Assembly (NCBI GenBank): GCA_030407315.1
Contig: JALQPE010000534.1
Coordinates: 30,422-94,421, forward strand
Length of the DNA stretch: 64,000 bases
Direction: 5' to 3'
Source: Asparagopsis taxiformis
Taxonomy: Eukaryota > Rhodophyta > Florideophyceae > Bonnemaisoniales > Bonnemaisoniaceae
A program made the position numbers and the translations under genes. A model generated the notes under the pieces. That model did not search any database, was not told where the DNA came from, and worked only from the letters and a program-made list of their open reading frames with translations. Positions 12,000-23,516 of the stretch are shown here, piece after piece; the first letter of the stretch is position 1; each line of letters starts with the position of its first letter.

Positions 12000-14404
12000 A
12001 TGAATTACGCTGTGTCGAATTCCAGCGCGTCGCCCAGGCAACCGTTGCCAACGTCAGCGGACGCCGAAGCCGACGTGGCCTTGTCAGCAGAAGCGGTCTT
12101 CGCGACTGATCGATCTATCCCGCCGGATATCGAGGCGATCGGCCAGCTACCACGTACGGTAAGCCCGTTTGAGTCCGTGAGTATGGACCCCGCAACGCGC
12201 GGTCAGCTCAACGAAGGGAACGTGACTCCCACGGCACTACGCGTAGTGTACGAAGACCTTCGAGGTCACATCGAAAGGGCGAGCGACGCGGCCGTCGACG
12301 AAGCCGTAAGGCAGAGACTCGGAGTCTCGGAGCGCGAAGCTCTTGTGTTACGTGAACGCTCAGCGACCCTCGAACGGGAAAACGAAGATTTACGAAACCG
12401 CCTCTCCGCCGTGGAGGGAAGACTCGACTCGTTTGTCGTAGTATTCAACGAAATCGTCGCCGGACGTTCCGCTCCGCCGAGCGGAAGCGATCCGAATTAC
12501 GAAGAAGGCTCGCGCGCCTATAACTCGCAATCCTCCCCGGCCGTTCCGGGAGGATACCCACCAACACCCGGTCCGACGACCCCGACAACGTACGGAAGGG
12601 GGCGACAGTGCAACGAGCCATCGCCAGCCCCAACGAGACGCCACGAAGGCAATTACGTTTTAACGACACGCCAGACCACGCGCGGTCGGCGGACGCAGCA
12701 CGAGCTGCACAATTCGATACGAGAGCTCCCTCGCCACGTGAGACGTACATTCCGTGGCTGGGTACGTTCGGCACGACGGACACGCGAGTTCACGAAAACG
12801 AACGTGCCGACGCGGTACGCTTACCAGGGAACGCCCTCGGACCCGTTTGCCACGCGTTGGCAGAGCACACGACAATGCTCGACGCATTTGCGAACGTGGT
12901 GTCGTACCGCATGTACCGACTTAACGATGTACGTGAACATCTCTACGTGAACGAGAGTCAAAGCGTACATAAGCTCAAACGTGAGCTGGAGGGACTTTTC
13001 CCTACGTTAAAGCCGTTCTCCGGCCGGAATCCGATTACGTTGCTCGGATTCCTCGCCCAAATACGTGACGGGTTCAGCACACTCGGAGTGTGCGAGGGAG
13101 TGGAAGTACGTGCGCTGCACTTCTTCCTCGAAGGGGACGCCCGACGGTTCTACGATTCCCAGTGTACGACTGGCGTGATCACGACTGATCCGACGAAGAG
13201 GTTCTCGTGGCCTCACGTGATCAACGCGTTGATCAAACGATACCTGCAAGACGACGTGCTGCAGGAGGCCTACGAAAAGGTCACGATGATCACGCAGAGT
13301 CCTAACGAGGACGAGAATCAGTACGCTGATAGACTCGACACTGCCACGCGGGCGTGCAACTACGTGTTTACGGATCGACTCCTCGTTCACCACTACGTAC
13401 GTGGTTTGCTGCCCTCGACGCGGGCAGCCGTGACGGAACGACTCCGGTCACTCCCCGAACGAGAGAGGAACGACCTCACCGTTGTGAGACGATTGGCGAC
13501 GGCGGAAGGAACGACCTTCCGTGCACGTACGGCAGCTGTCGCGTCAGCCGCGAAACCGAAAGTGCGGTTTCCGGTGAAGCCTACGTTGGCTATTTCCGAC
13601 CACGAGTCGAGGAAGTTCGCGGACTACGATGATTCCGCGTACTTACGTAATGAACGGGCTAGCGAGCCCAGTTACCACGATGGTAACCCGAACATCCCCG
13701 CGAGGGACGATGACGACGTATCGCTCGCTGCGGCTCACGTTGCCGAGAATTTGGAGGCGATCCTCTTCACGAACGGGCCGCCGCCCAACGATACGAAAAA
13801 GGCGAACGAAAAGCCGGACGAGCTCGAAGCTCGATTGAACCGTCCATGCGAGGACGTGCCGAAGCTCACGAGCGAGCAGACGCAATTGGCGCACTCCGTA
13901 ATCCCGAATGATTACTGGACGCTGTCGTGTTGGTCATGCCGCGAAGATGGCCACTCGACGTTTACGTGTCCGCGTCTGACGCCAGATCAACGGATCTTTT
14001 TCGCGTACAAGTACTACCTCTTCCACTTGAAGAGCAACCCACGTCAGGCTGAGTACTTCCGCCAACGAATGGCCAAACGGAACCAGGAACGACCTGGTGA
14101 GCGAGGGAACGTGAACCCGCGGAGGTATGGCACGCCGCCTACGATACTCCGAAACCCCAATCGTGACGGGGGAAGGCCATTCGACAGGCGCCGCGGCGAC
14201 TTTCGTAATGACCGACGTGACCCCCGCCCGTGGGCGAACGAACGAAATGGCCAGCGTAATGGCCGCAGCGGAGTCTACGTGACGACCTCCGCTGACGAAA
14301 CACCCCTCGAGGTGGAAACGAGCCACGATGACGAACGAGCTTCGTGGGCTCACGACGACGACATGTCGAACGGCCTCGCGCCGGAAAACGACCAGGCGAT
14401 GTAG
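12000..14404 (+). CDS. Gypsy Gag (one frame change)
   Basis: ATG at 12,000. The first 200 residues contain a coiled coil rich in Glu/Arg (about residues 85-155). The frame then changes near 12,600 and runs to 14,404. The second part carries a capsid-like Retrotrans_gag region (LFPTLKPFSGRNP..., FFLEGDARRFYD) and a CCHC knuckle, CWSCREDGHSTFTCP. An Arg-rich tail follows. Gag forms the particle and binds element RNA. The frame change near 12,600 is either a mutation or marks two separate proteins. The gag end overlaps pol by about 60 bp in a different frame, consistent with pol expression by frameshifting. Confidence 0.8.
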
Positions 14405-17400
14405 GTCACGAGCCACCCACATCGCCTGAACCCTTACGTAAAAGGTGGACGACCGACGTCGATGATTGGTCCTCCGCAGGCTCACCGATGAACGAGAGTT
14501 ACGTAAAGCTCACGGCCGCGAAGGCCAACTCGAGTCACACGACACCCGACGTGGGGGAAGAAACGAAGTCCGACGGGACAGACGAACCTCACACGAAGAG
14601 GAAGTCTCGCAGACGAGCGAGACGCGCTACCCGGAAGCACGACGCTTCCGAGCGCGAGAAAGCCAAGCACGCGGCTTATACGAAGCGTGTCGACGCAAAA
14701 GAAGCCATACGGGCTCACGCGGTGAAGCGACGAACCGCTAACGAAGACGTAGACAGTGCGCCGGTCAGGACCGAACCGTTGGTCCTCGACGGGCACACGT
14801 GCCTGCTTGCTTCGAAGCATTATATCGTGTCCGGAACGATAGGACTAGACCTCAACGTGATGAGGGCGATTACCATCGCGATGGATACGTGCAGCGGCTA
14901 CAACTTGATACGAACAAGTTTACTACCCTACGACTGGGTTGACCGCTGTCTACGTGACGAAGAGCTACCGAAGCTCGGAGACGCCAACGGGCGACGTTTA
15001 CCTATCGAGGGCGCCATCCTGCTTCGCGTCAGGTTGGGGAACTTGCTATTCCGCGTAAAATTCTTCGTAGCCAACACGCTGGCTGTCCCCGTCATAATGG
15101 GCACGTCGTTCATGTCGAAGCATGTCGATGCTATACGCTGTCGAGCGCAAACGATCGAGCTCCATCGAGGAGATACGATACCCATTATCGCGGAGGGCGA
15201 TACGAAGACTCCGTACGAGGAGGGGGAAGAGACGAATCCAAACGTGGAACACCCGGAACGCCGCGAGCGTAACGCGGCCTCGAATAGGCCGAGCCGAACG
15301 TTCTCGGTTCGCTTGACGAAGTACACGCGTGTACCGGCGATGTCGCAACGGACCGTCAACGTGACGACGGATGCGACCGGACTCGTGTTCCTCGAACCGA
15401 AAGCGTCGGTGCAATTCCGGCATGGGCTACGCATAGCCAACGGAGTGGTCGACGTAGGACCGAGAGAGACGTTCTCTATCATCGTGTCGAACTTCACGAA
15501 GAAGGACCGCGAATTGCCGAAAGGAGCGACGATTGCGTACGCAGTACGCTCCCCGTTGGGAATCGTCCCACTCAAGCGTGAGGGCGGCGAAGCCCTCGCG
15601 AAGGTTTTGAACCTACCGCTAGTCGACGCGACGACACGAACGAATGCTAACGGGTTGGGCGACGAAACGCCAGACCCGTTGGTCAACGAAAAGGGGAACG
15701 ACCCCGCCACGAATTGGCAGTCGACAATCGATTTGTCGCACCTCGACGACGAGGATTTACGAAAGCGCATCAACGAGATGCTAGCCACACATTCGTCAAT
15801 GTGGACGAACGGACGCCTCGGCGAAATCAATGCTACGGAGCATCGAATCGAACTCGAACCGGGCACGCGGCCCATACGTTCAATGCCCTATCGACAGGGT
15901 CCGGCTCTACGTACGATAGCCGAGGAGCAGATCACGAAGATGCTCAACGAAGGGGTTATCGAACCCGCGTCCAGCGAATGGGCGTCACCAATCGTGTTGG
16001 TGCCGAAGAAGGACGGATCCTTACGTTTCTGTGTCGACTACAGGCGTTTGAACGCGAAAACGATAGCTGATTCGCTTCCTCGTATGGAAGACTGCCTTGA
16101 TTCGTTGGGCGACGCCGCCATCTTCACGACGCTCGACTGTAACGCCGGTTACTGGCAAGTGCCCGTCTCCGCCGAGGACCGTGATAAGACAACGTTTACG
16201 TCTTTCATGGGAACGTATCGCTACGTGCGAATGCCATTCGGGCTACGAAATGCCCCCGCTACGTTTCAGCGGACTTTGGACATCATCCTCTCCGGAGTTC
16301 GTTGGCAATCGTGCCTCGTCTACTTAGACGACGTAATCGTCTTTTCGAAAGACCTCGAGTCTCACCTGGGTCACGTTGACCAGGTGCTTTCCCTGCTACG
16401 CGCAGCGGGAGTAACGTTAAAGCTCACGAAGTGCTCGTTATTTCAACCACGAGTTGACTACCTGGGGCACGTGATTACCCCAGGGAAGCTGCACGTCGCA
16501 GCACGGAACAAGGAAGCCTTTCGTACGGCTACGTTCCCGCGAGACAAGACGCAATGTCGATCGTTTTTGGGCGCGGCCAACGTTTGCCGCCGTTTCGTAA
16601 AGGCGTATGCCGAGATCGCTCGGCCGCTCAACACGATGTTGAAGAAGGACGCTTCCCCCGATTGGACGAACCCAACGGACGCGCAAACGAATGCGTTCGA
16701 AACGTTGAAGACGATACTGGTGTCACCGCCAGTATTGCACCTTCCGAAGGCGGGACGTCCGTTCATGATCGATACCGACGCGTCGGCGTATCAGCTGGGA
16801 GCTACGTTGCTCCAGCAGCAGAACGAAGATAAGCCCAACGAATGGGTGCCGATTGGGTACTGGTCGAAGACCCTTAACGAAACCGAACGTGGTTACTCGG
16901 CGACCGAGCGCGAGTGCTACTCCGTCGTCTGGGCGATAACGTCGCTCCGACCCTACGTAGAGGGTCAGCGGTTCACCGTACGTACGGACCACGAAGCCTT
17001 ACGTTGGCTGATTACGTTGACGGACGCGTCCGGACGACTACTACGATGGAGGCTACGCGTTGCCGAATTCGATTTCGAAGTTACGTATAGGCCTGGGAGC
17101 GTGCACCAGGTACCTGACGCTTTATCACGTGTGATATCTACGTATGACGACGGTCGACCCGTCGACGATGACGTACCATCGTACGGGGACGCGGTCCTCG
17201 TGACGACTCGCAGTCGGCGACAACCCACACGAAATGGGCAAGGACGATCGACGTCCGCACGTAAAAGGGCAACGAATTCCAGGGGTCACGACGACCCGTC
17301 GAACGAGACTTGTGATGAACGAACACCAGCCACGACGGCTGGCCACGATGGACTCGAGTTCAACCGCGACGCGTCGCTCGATGACGTTCTTGACGAGGAA

Positions 17401-20206
17401 CCGGATTTCCTCGACGAGCAGCGCGCTGCTGAAGACGATTCGGCACGCGTGCCACCAGCTGACGTTCAGCTTCCCATTACGAGGGACGAGCTTATCGAAG
17501 CTCAACGCGAGGACGCGTTCTGTCAAACGATACTGACACGACAGTCCGAGACGCAGGACGCTGCATTCTTCGAAGGCCACGATGGCTTACTCCGACGCCG
17601 GAACCCTCACGACGAGGAACGTACACAAATCGTTGTGCCGGCTTCGTTACGGCCGCGGCTGCTGGAGTTAACGCACCACCACGTCCTCGCTGGACATCCT
17701 GGGCAAACGCGTATGTACTATACCCTACGGAGGACGTACTACTGACCCGCGATGGCCGCCGACATCCACGCAACGGTACGAAACTGCGTTGGATGTGCGA
17801 AGAACCGCGTGAAGCTTCGCAAACGGACGAACCCGTTACGTTTATTTCCGGCTACGGAGCCGCTGCGAGACCTATGTATCGACATACTAGGTCCGCTTAC
17901 GAAGACCACGCGTGGTAACCGATTTATCCTCGTTATAACGGACCGCTTTACGAAGCTAACCAGAGTCGTACCTCTACGAAATATCGATTCCGCCAACGTG
18001 GCGAGCGCGTTCGTCAACGCGTGGGTCTTCTCGTATGGACCCCCACGGACGCTCATAAGCGATAACGGAAAGCAGTTCGCTGCTAAGTTTTTCCAGCGCG
18101 TTTGCAACAAAATTGGCGTAACGAACGTCTTTACGTCGACGTACCACCCCCAAACGAACGGGCAGGTGGAGCGCTACAACAGGATGATCCTGGCGATGCT
18201 GCGCAATTACGTGAACGAAAACCAGAACGACTGGGATCGATACGCATCGGCGTTAACGTTTGCGTACAACACGCATGTGCATTCGAGCACGGGCACGACG
18301 CCCTTCGACTTGATTCTCACGAATCCACCGCCACCGTTGGCACTACACACGTCGGTAACGAACCGCGAACTACCCGACGGGGGAGGGCGAGCCACTTACG
18401 TTCGTGAGCTCGCCACAACGATGGATAACGCGTATCGAACGCTGAAGGCCGCGCAGGCACGTTATAAACGAAATTTCGACAAGCGAGTCCGTGTCTCGAA
18501 TCGAAACATCCGCGCGGGAGAATACGTATTCATCGACCCGACGGACGGGACCACGAAGGGCACGAAGCTCGGCAACCACGCGTTGGGACCGTTCCGCGTA
18601 CTACGTAACGACGTACGTACGTTCGTCATCCAACGAGGAGACGTAGTTGAACGTGTCAACTCGGACCGCGTTGCGTACGCGCCAACGCCGGCGAACGCGC
18701 CCCCGCCGGAGCTATACGATGCCACCGAGGCAGACCTCGACAAGAACCGCGACGGTCCGGCGTATGTAGTAGACGACCTACTAAACCATCGCGTAAACGA
18801 TGACGGCACCCTAGACTTCTGTGGGACTCGTCCCGTATTGCGCTGCGAGCGGTCGCGGGAGGGACAATTCCAGGCGTCTGGAATGGGCGCCAGGAAGGGT
18901 CGCTTAAGCGGTACGCTCGAGAGCGTGAGTGGGTGCTCGATAGGGAATCAGCCGCGAAGAGCCGCGTTGGGAATCAATGGCCGCGGTGACGTGGCAAGGC
19001 AATTGTCGCCCAAGGGCGAATGGGCGCGTGCCGCCTTGCATTGGCACCGGGTCACATTGCTTGCGCGGGACCCTTCGGCGAGCGTGCAACGTGTAGCGAT
19101 ATAGGCGCGATTAGTCACACACGTGTGCGAGCGGGAGGATTCTCCCGTTACAGTTGTGCACGTGTATGTTACGGCTAGCCGTTTCTATTAGTTTACACGT
19201 AGCAACGTAGCAGCTTACTCTGTAAGGCCCCTGGGCCGCATAAACACCCCACAAGGTCCATTGGACGCCGGACCGGGACCATTGGTCCTGGTCCGGTCGC
19301 GGCAGTCTCGTTGACCATTTAAGGTCAACGGATTGACCACTAAGCTACAATAAAGGTAGATCGTCTCGGTTCCAAATCTTTCGACCGTGGTCGTTTAACT
19401 TACAACTAAACGGCGGCGGCAGTTCCCTTACCGGATACCCGCTGCTCCGTTTCGATCTCCAATTGGGGATCGCTCGCACATTTTCCCAATTGCCCGCCGC
19501 GAGCCTCCTCCGGCGGGAGTGCACGTGGATTGCCCTAGGGCATTTCGTCTCCACGGTAGTGGAGAACCTTCCCGCTTCTTTTAACGCCGCTAGGCGACCG
19601 GGAGGGGCCTTCCGCCTACCGGGACAAGGCTGCCGACTGGGAGTGCTGTCGGTTGGCACCCCCAGCCGGTCAACCGAAGCCAACGCCCGCAGGCTTTTCA
19701 AACGGTCCCGACCGCTGCCGTCAGTGGTATCACAGTTGCGGAATACGTCGTGTGAAAACCACGCGTGGAGGCGACCACAATCCCCGCGGGGATCCATCGC
19801 GCTAAGTGCCTAGTTAACCCTTGAGTGGGTTGAGGACGGCCACGGCCGATAGATCCCTCCGGCAGGTTAGATCCAGCCGTCCCGGACCCCGCTCTACCAC
19901 CCGCTACCGGGTTGGGAGACAGGTGTCCGGGCTCCGAGGGATCGATCCGCCCGACACAGCCCTCGGGCTACTAGGATCGCACGAGGCGTCAACCTCGTGG
20001 AATCGGCGCTCTCACTCGTGAGTTCTACGCATTATCCCTATCCTCTAATCCTCCTCGGAGGTATAATCCATCTACAAGGGCTAAGGTCCTACAACTTCCT
20101 CGTGAAGTGGGTCGGGTATCGTAACCCTACGTGGGAGCCCCGCCGGAACGTATCTGAAGAGAGCGTCTCTCGATACTTCGCACGCGTGCGACGAGCAACA
20201 ACGTGA
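14344..20206 (+). pseudogene. Gypsy Pol with chromodomain, inactivated
   Basis: From 14,344: protease with MDTCSGYNLIR (Asp at about residue 181) and the flap-side IMGTSF; reverse transcriptase with LPRMEDCLD, the FGLRNAPATFQ block and YLDD (about residues 660-663); RNase H starting at IDTDAS. The integrase follows, with an HHCC finger, D-D-E in CIDILGPL, ISDNGKQF and GQVERYNR. A TGA at 17,743-17,745 replaces the Trp of the usual YYWP motif in the integrase finger. The C-terminal chromodomain is split by a 1,274-bp insertion and resumes as FLVKWVGYRNPTWEP. RT-RH-IN order and the chromodomain place it with chromoviruses. It needs at least two repairs to be functional. Confidence 0.9.
18820..20093. 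mobile_element. 1,274-bp LTR-like insertion in the chromodomain
   Basis: The insert starts TGTGGGACTC and ends GGTCCTACA, so it has TG...CA ends. It is flanked by the 5-bp duplication ACTTC (18,815-18,819 and 20,094-20,098). Removing it restores the chromodomain reading G-T-L-D-F-L-V-K-W. The size and ends fit a solo LTR. Its 3' end matches the family A LTR end (GGTCCTACA), but the body was not aligned. Confidence 0.8.
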
Positions 20207-20822
20207 AAGGCCACGACGGCCCCCGAAAACGCACACGAGCGTCGGGTTAAGCGCACGCGTGCGCGACGTTGCACGACGCAACAAACGAAGGAGACGAGCC
20301 GCACGAACGAGAAGCGAAGGCACAACGAGTGGCCGGGACGTCCACCCTTGCGTTGGGGGGGCGCGATGCGTGCTAGAGCCGTCGCTCTTTTCGTTTTCGA
20401 CACCATACGTTGGTGGAGGCACGAGCGCCAACGAAAGAGTGGACGACGAGTCCACGCGCGGACGATTCACACGATGTGAAGAGCCACGACTGGCTCGACA
20501 GTGTTGACCGTCCCACGGGCAAAGGTGACGACACCACGGGCCACGGACGGACAACACGTCAGATTTTTCGCGCGAAAAATCATGCTTGGGCCAGCGGGCC
20601 ATGGGCGCACGGTACGAAAAATCGGGCCGATTACAGTGCGCTAATCCGGCCAAATCTCGGGACACGCGTGCCCCGAAAATTTCGTAATTTTGGCATGTCA
20701 CGTGAGCCATCGTACGTCCCCGTGGACAGCCGCTGACAACGAGTCGCATCGACCAACGAGTTCAACGCCAACAGCTCGCGAGCTAACGGCAACGTGACGC
20801 CGGAAGGCGGAGAAACGACGTA
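20207..20822 (+). other. GC-rich 3' tail of the Gypsy cluster
   Basis: CpG-rich sequence after the pol stop, with a G run near 20,356 that could be a polypurine tract. No LTR start was recognised after it. The composition drops abruptly at about 20,822. Confidence 0.45.
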
Positions 20823-22986
20823 GGAAGGACAACACTGATTTCGATATGAACAGAACCTACTTTCGGAACCAGAATTGGCAAATTTTGAAATGTTGATTGA
20901 CCCCGATAATTTTGATTGAATTCTAGCCAATGAGGTTAAAATAATGACTGACTGCAACTACATTGAAGATTTCACGAATGTTTCAGCTCTCATTCTTGCT
21001 GAAATACATTTTCTGACTGCCTGTGGCCATCTTTTTGGTCTGTCGTACGGACAGCCTGTTGTTGCCCATTGAGATTCTGCCGTCCAGCACTACTGCACCC
21101 CTATTGGTAGTTTCCAAGAAAATCAAATCATATCTGAGCTTGTGGTATACCTTATTTTTTACAAAAATTATTAATCGTACAGCCATGTTGAATTGGGGCT
21201 GGTAGAGTATTCTTGCCCAAGGAAGGTAATTGGCATCGCCATAATTCTGTCCACGACAAGCCTTCAACGTTACCCGTTCATTCCATTTTGAACTTTTACC
21301 CCTTTCAATATGTTACTATGTTCGTGAGGATTGGCGTGCAGAATTTGATGACAGTAACTCTCGACCAGTCTTCGTCGCATCTGTAGCCTATGATAAAATG
21401 CCTGTTAGTGAGGATGTTGCCTCTCCAGAGGATGAGTTAGTCTAGTTGACAGATAGAAGTGCAGTTGCTCTGGAAACTTCCAAGTATGATTCGAATATAT
21501 CCGTGGTAAGCGAAGAGCTTCACGGAAATTCCCAGTATCTTTGTAGGTCCTGGAAATCCGAAGCATAATACGAGCCCGTTCGGAATGGCATCCGTTTAGC
21601 GTTGCCCACTCAAGCTTCCATGGTAGAATGTCACTAGAGATATCTTCGTTTTCCTTCGCCAGACCACTGACGTCGCTATCATCCGAGAGCTAATATAAAC
21701 TTCTTGCTCTCTCATCAAGTGCTATTGTTCCACCACTGTCTCTTACAAATGCATCAAAGTGTCGCTTGATCGTTGTGTCGTAGCTTTCGAATAGTTCTCT
21801 TACTCGAGAACAACTTGAATGGACAACAGATGCTTGATATCCAATTCCAGGGAACTAAAGTAATGATGCATGAGTAAGACTTGGTGTCTGACAAGCAGAT
21901 TGTGGAACATTGCCAATCTTTTAAGTATCATCTCCTTTGAGCATCATCTCCTCAGTAGTTGGATCAAACACAGCGTGGATTCCATTTATTGCTGGATCAG
22001 AACCTCTTCCGTCAATATAAAACATTCCAGCATCGGCTCTGTTACTTTCCTTTTCCGGAAACCATCATAGGAAACTTACAGATCCATCATCAACAGTTCT
22101 ACTCTCACTAGAATCACCAGGAGGAGAATAGCCCTGTTCCAAGACAAAATCATCCGCCCAATCGTCTGTTTCTGCAGCAGGATCTGCATACACGCCAATG
22201 AAATTACTCGCATAAGGAAGATCTGATGCACTTAATTTGGCGTGCTGGTCCATCTCTTCGTCAAATGCGGTGAGAATAATTGTTTCGCGAGGACAGTGAT
22301 CCCTAACACTGTTTGACGAGGTTGCTTTCTGCGGTGGTGTTCTGCGATCGTGAAGACTAGCTAAAGATCCGATTCGGATAGTGGCAGTTCCTTTCGCTGT
22401 AAACTTGGTTGGTACGATTTCATAGTCATCAGTCAGCCAACTAAACGCCCATGAGCGTGGGAGTGCACTCCCACAATGGGCTTGAATCAATGCACACCCC
22501 TCGACGACGTCTGGGCGGTGTACAGTCATTTCCATGAACTACTGCGCCTTGTGCAGAATCATTCCGACGCCCTTGGTCTGATGCTTTCGACACGCAACTG
22601 CAATGTAGCCAACCTCGTCTCGCAAGTAGCACAGATCCATGAATGATCACTGCAGCCCACCAGTGCAGTTGACACCGCTATTCTGTTCAACTAGCCTCCC
22701 TAGATGGATTCGCCTCCAGTTCCTTCACCGTATGGATCCCTAGCTTGAATCATGAATCCCTTGATAATTTGGTGAAAGATAACTCCATTAAAGTAGCCGT
22801 TGTTCCAAATTTTTCACCCGTCTTCGGCGAGACAAGATGATCCAAAGATACTAAGATATCTCCAGCCGATGTATGTAATGTACCTGGTTTCGGCAGCGCA
22901 ACGCGATCCTTCTTCTCAGACTCTACATCCCCAATTCTAGATCCCCTTCTACCTGAACCACGCACCATAGGTCGTTCATTGAAGAT
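20823..22986 (-). pseudogene. Decayed minus-strand coding sequence, unclassified
   Basis: Several minus-strand frames (20,983-21,267; 22,065-22,535; 22,750-22,968) appear to be pieces of broken coding sequence, with stops and shifts between them. Fragments such as HKLRYDLIFLE, VFDPTTEEMM and AVTLPKPG-like stretches look protein-coding but were not assigned to a family. The part at 22,750-22,986 joins in frame to 27,257 and beyond once the Copia element at 22,992-27,256 is removed, so that insertion split one frame. Either an old retroelement or a decayed host gene. Confidence 0.4.
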
Positions 22987-22991
22987 GTTTC

Positions 22992-23502
22992 TGTGGTAAT
23001 TTGTGCAGCTATACCCAGATGGTTAGCTCACATCTGCTGTAATGTGCCACGTGCAAACACACGTGGACACACAGAGATACACCCGATGACGTAGTACATT
23101 ACGTATGGCAGTTTATGTAACTGTCCAATGTCTGTGGCACAAAGAGAAACGAGATCATATCTCGGTACTTTTATATATGAGAATGTGTTTCTACCAATGA
23201 CGTGGACACAGCTCAGATCTCTGTCTGCAAGACGCAGGCACATTATGGAAGCAACCATCCATGTGCCGCCATGATGGCAGCATATGGAGCATAGAAAGAC
23301 ATTGCTACCGAACCGTGGCACAATAGATAGCCAGGTAGAAATAGTATAAATAGTGCGACTCGGTCGTGCGAGGGGTGGGAGGCAGAGCCGAAGCAGAAGA
23401 GAACCCAGAGAACCCCGGCCTTCGTGGCTATTGGATTGCCAACTCCCGTCATATCTCCTAATTGCATCGACTACTGCTTGCAAAGCTTCCCGAATTTCCA
23501 CA
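22992..23502 (+). repeat. 5' LTR of the 23-27 kb Copia element
   Basis: 511 bp with a TGTGG/CCACA inverted end. TATA-like TATAAATA lies near 23,344. The open frame on its minus strand is present identically in both LTRs and is taken as chance. Confidence 0.93.
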
Positions 23503-23516
23503 GTTATGGGCCCAGC
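23503..23516 (+). promoter_or_regulatory. Primer binding site, half-tRNA initiator-Met type
   Basis: GTTATGGGCCCAG directly follows the 5' LTR. It is complementary to the initiator Met tRNA anticodon arm, as in Drosophila copia. The gag ATG (23,506) lies inside this site. Confidence 0.8.

Larger units (their letters stand above)
8628..20822 (+). mobile_element. GC-rich Gypsy cluster (nested or chimeric)
   Basis: A compositional island with abundant CpG and ACG words, bounded at both ends by AT-rich decayed sequence. It holds an LTR with primer site (9357-10180), a short gag-like frame, a second LTR-like segment with its own primer site (to 11914), a chromodomain-type gag-pol and a long GC-rich 3' tail. 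No matching 3' LTR was found, so this is not one clean element. It is better seen as fragments of at least two related Gypsy insertions. Confidence 0.7.

Noticed and set aside
14928..15875. Long antisense frames (up to 315 codons) across the Gypsy gag-pol
   Set aside because: The pol frame on the plus strand is clearly the coding one. GC-rich codon bias leaves the opposite strand short of stops.
19300..19360. tRNA-like sequence in the 1,274-bp insertion
   Set aside because: The minus strand has an A-box-like TAGCTTAGTGG and a possible anticodon stem, but no T arm or acceptor stem follows.
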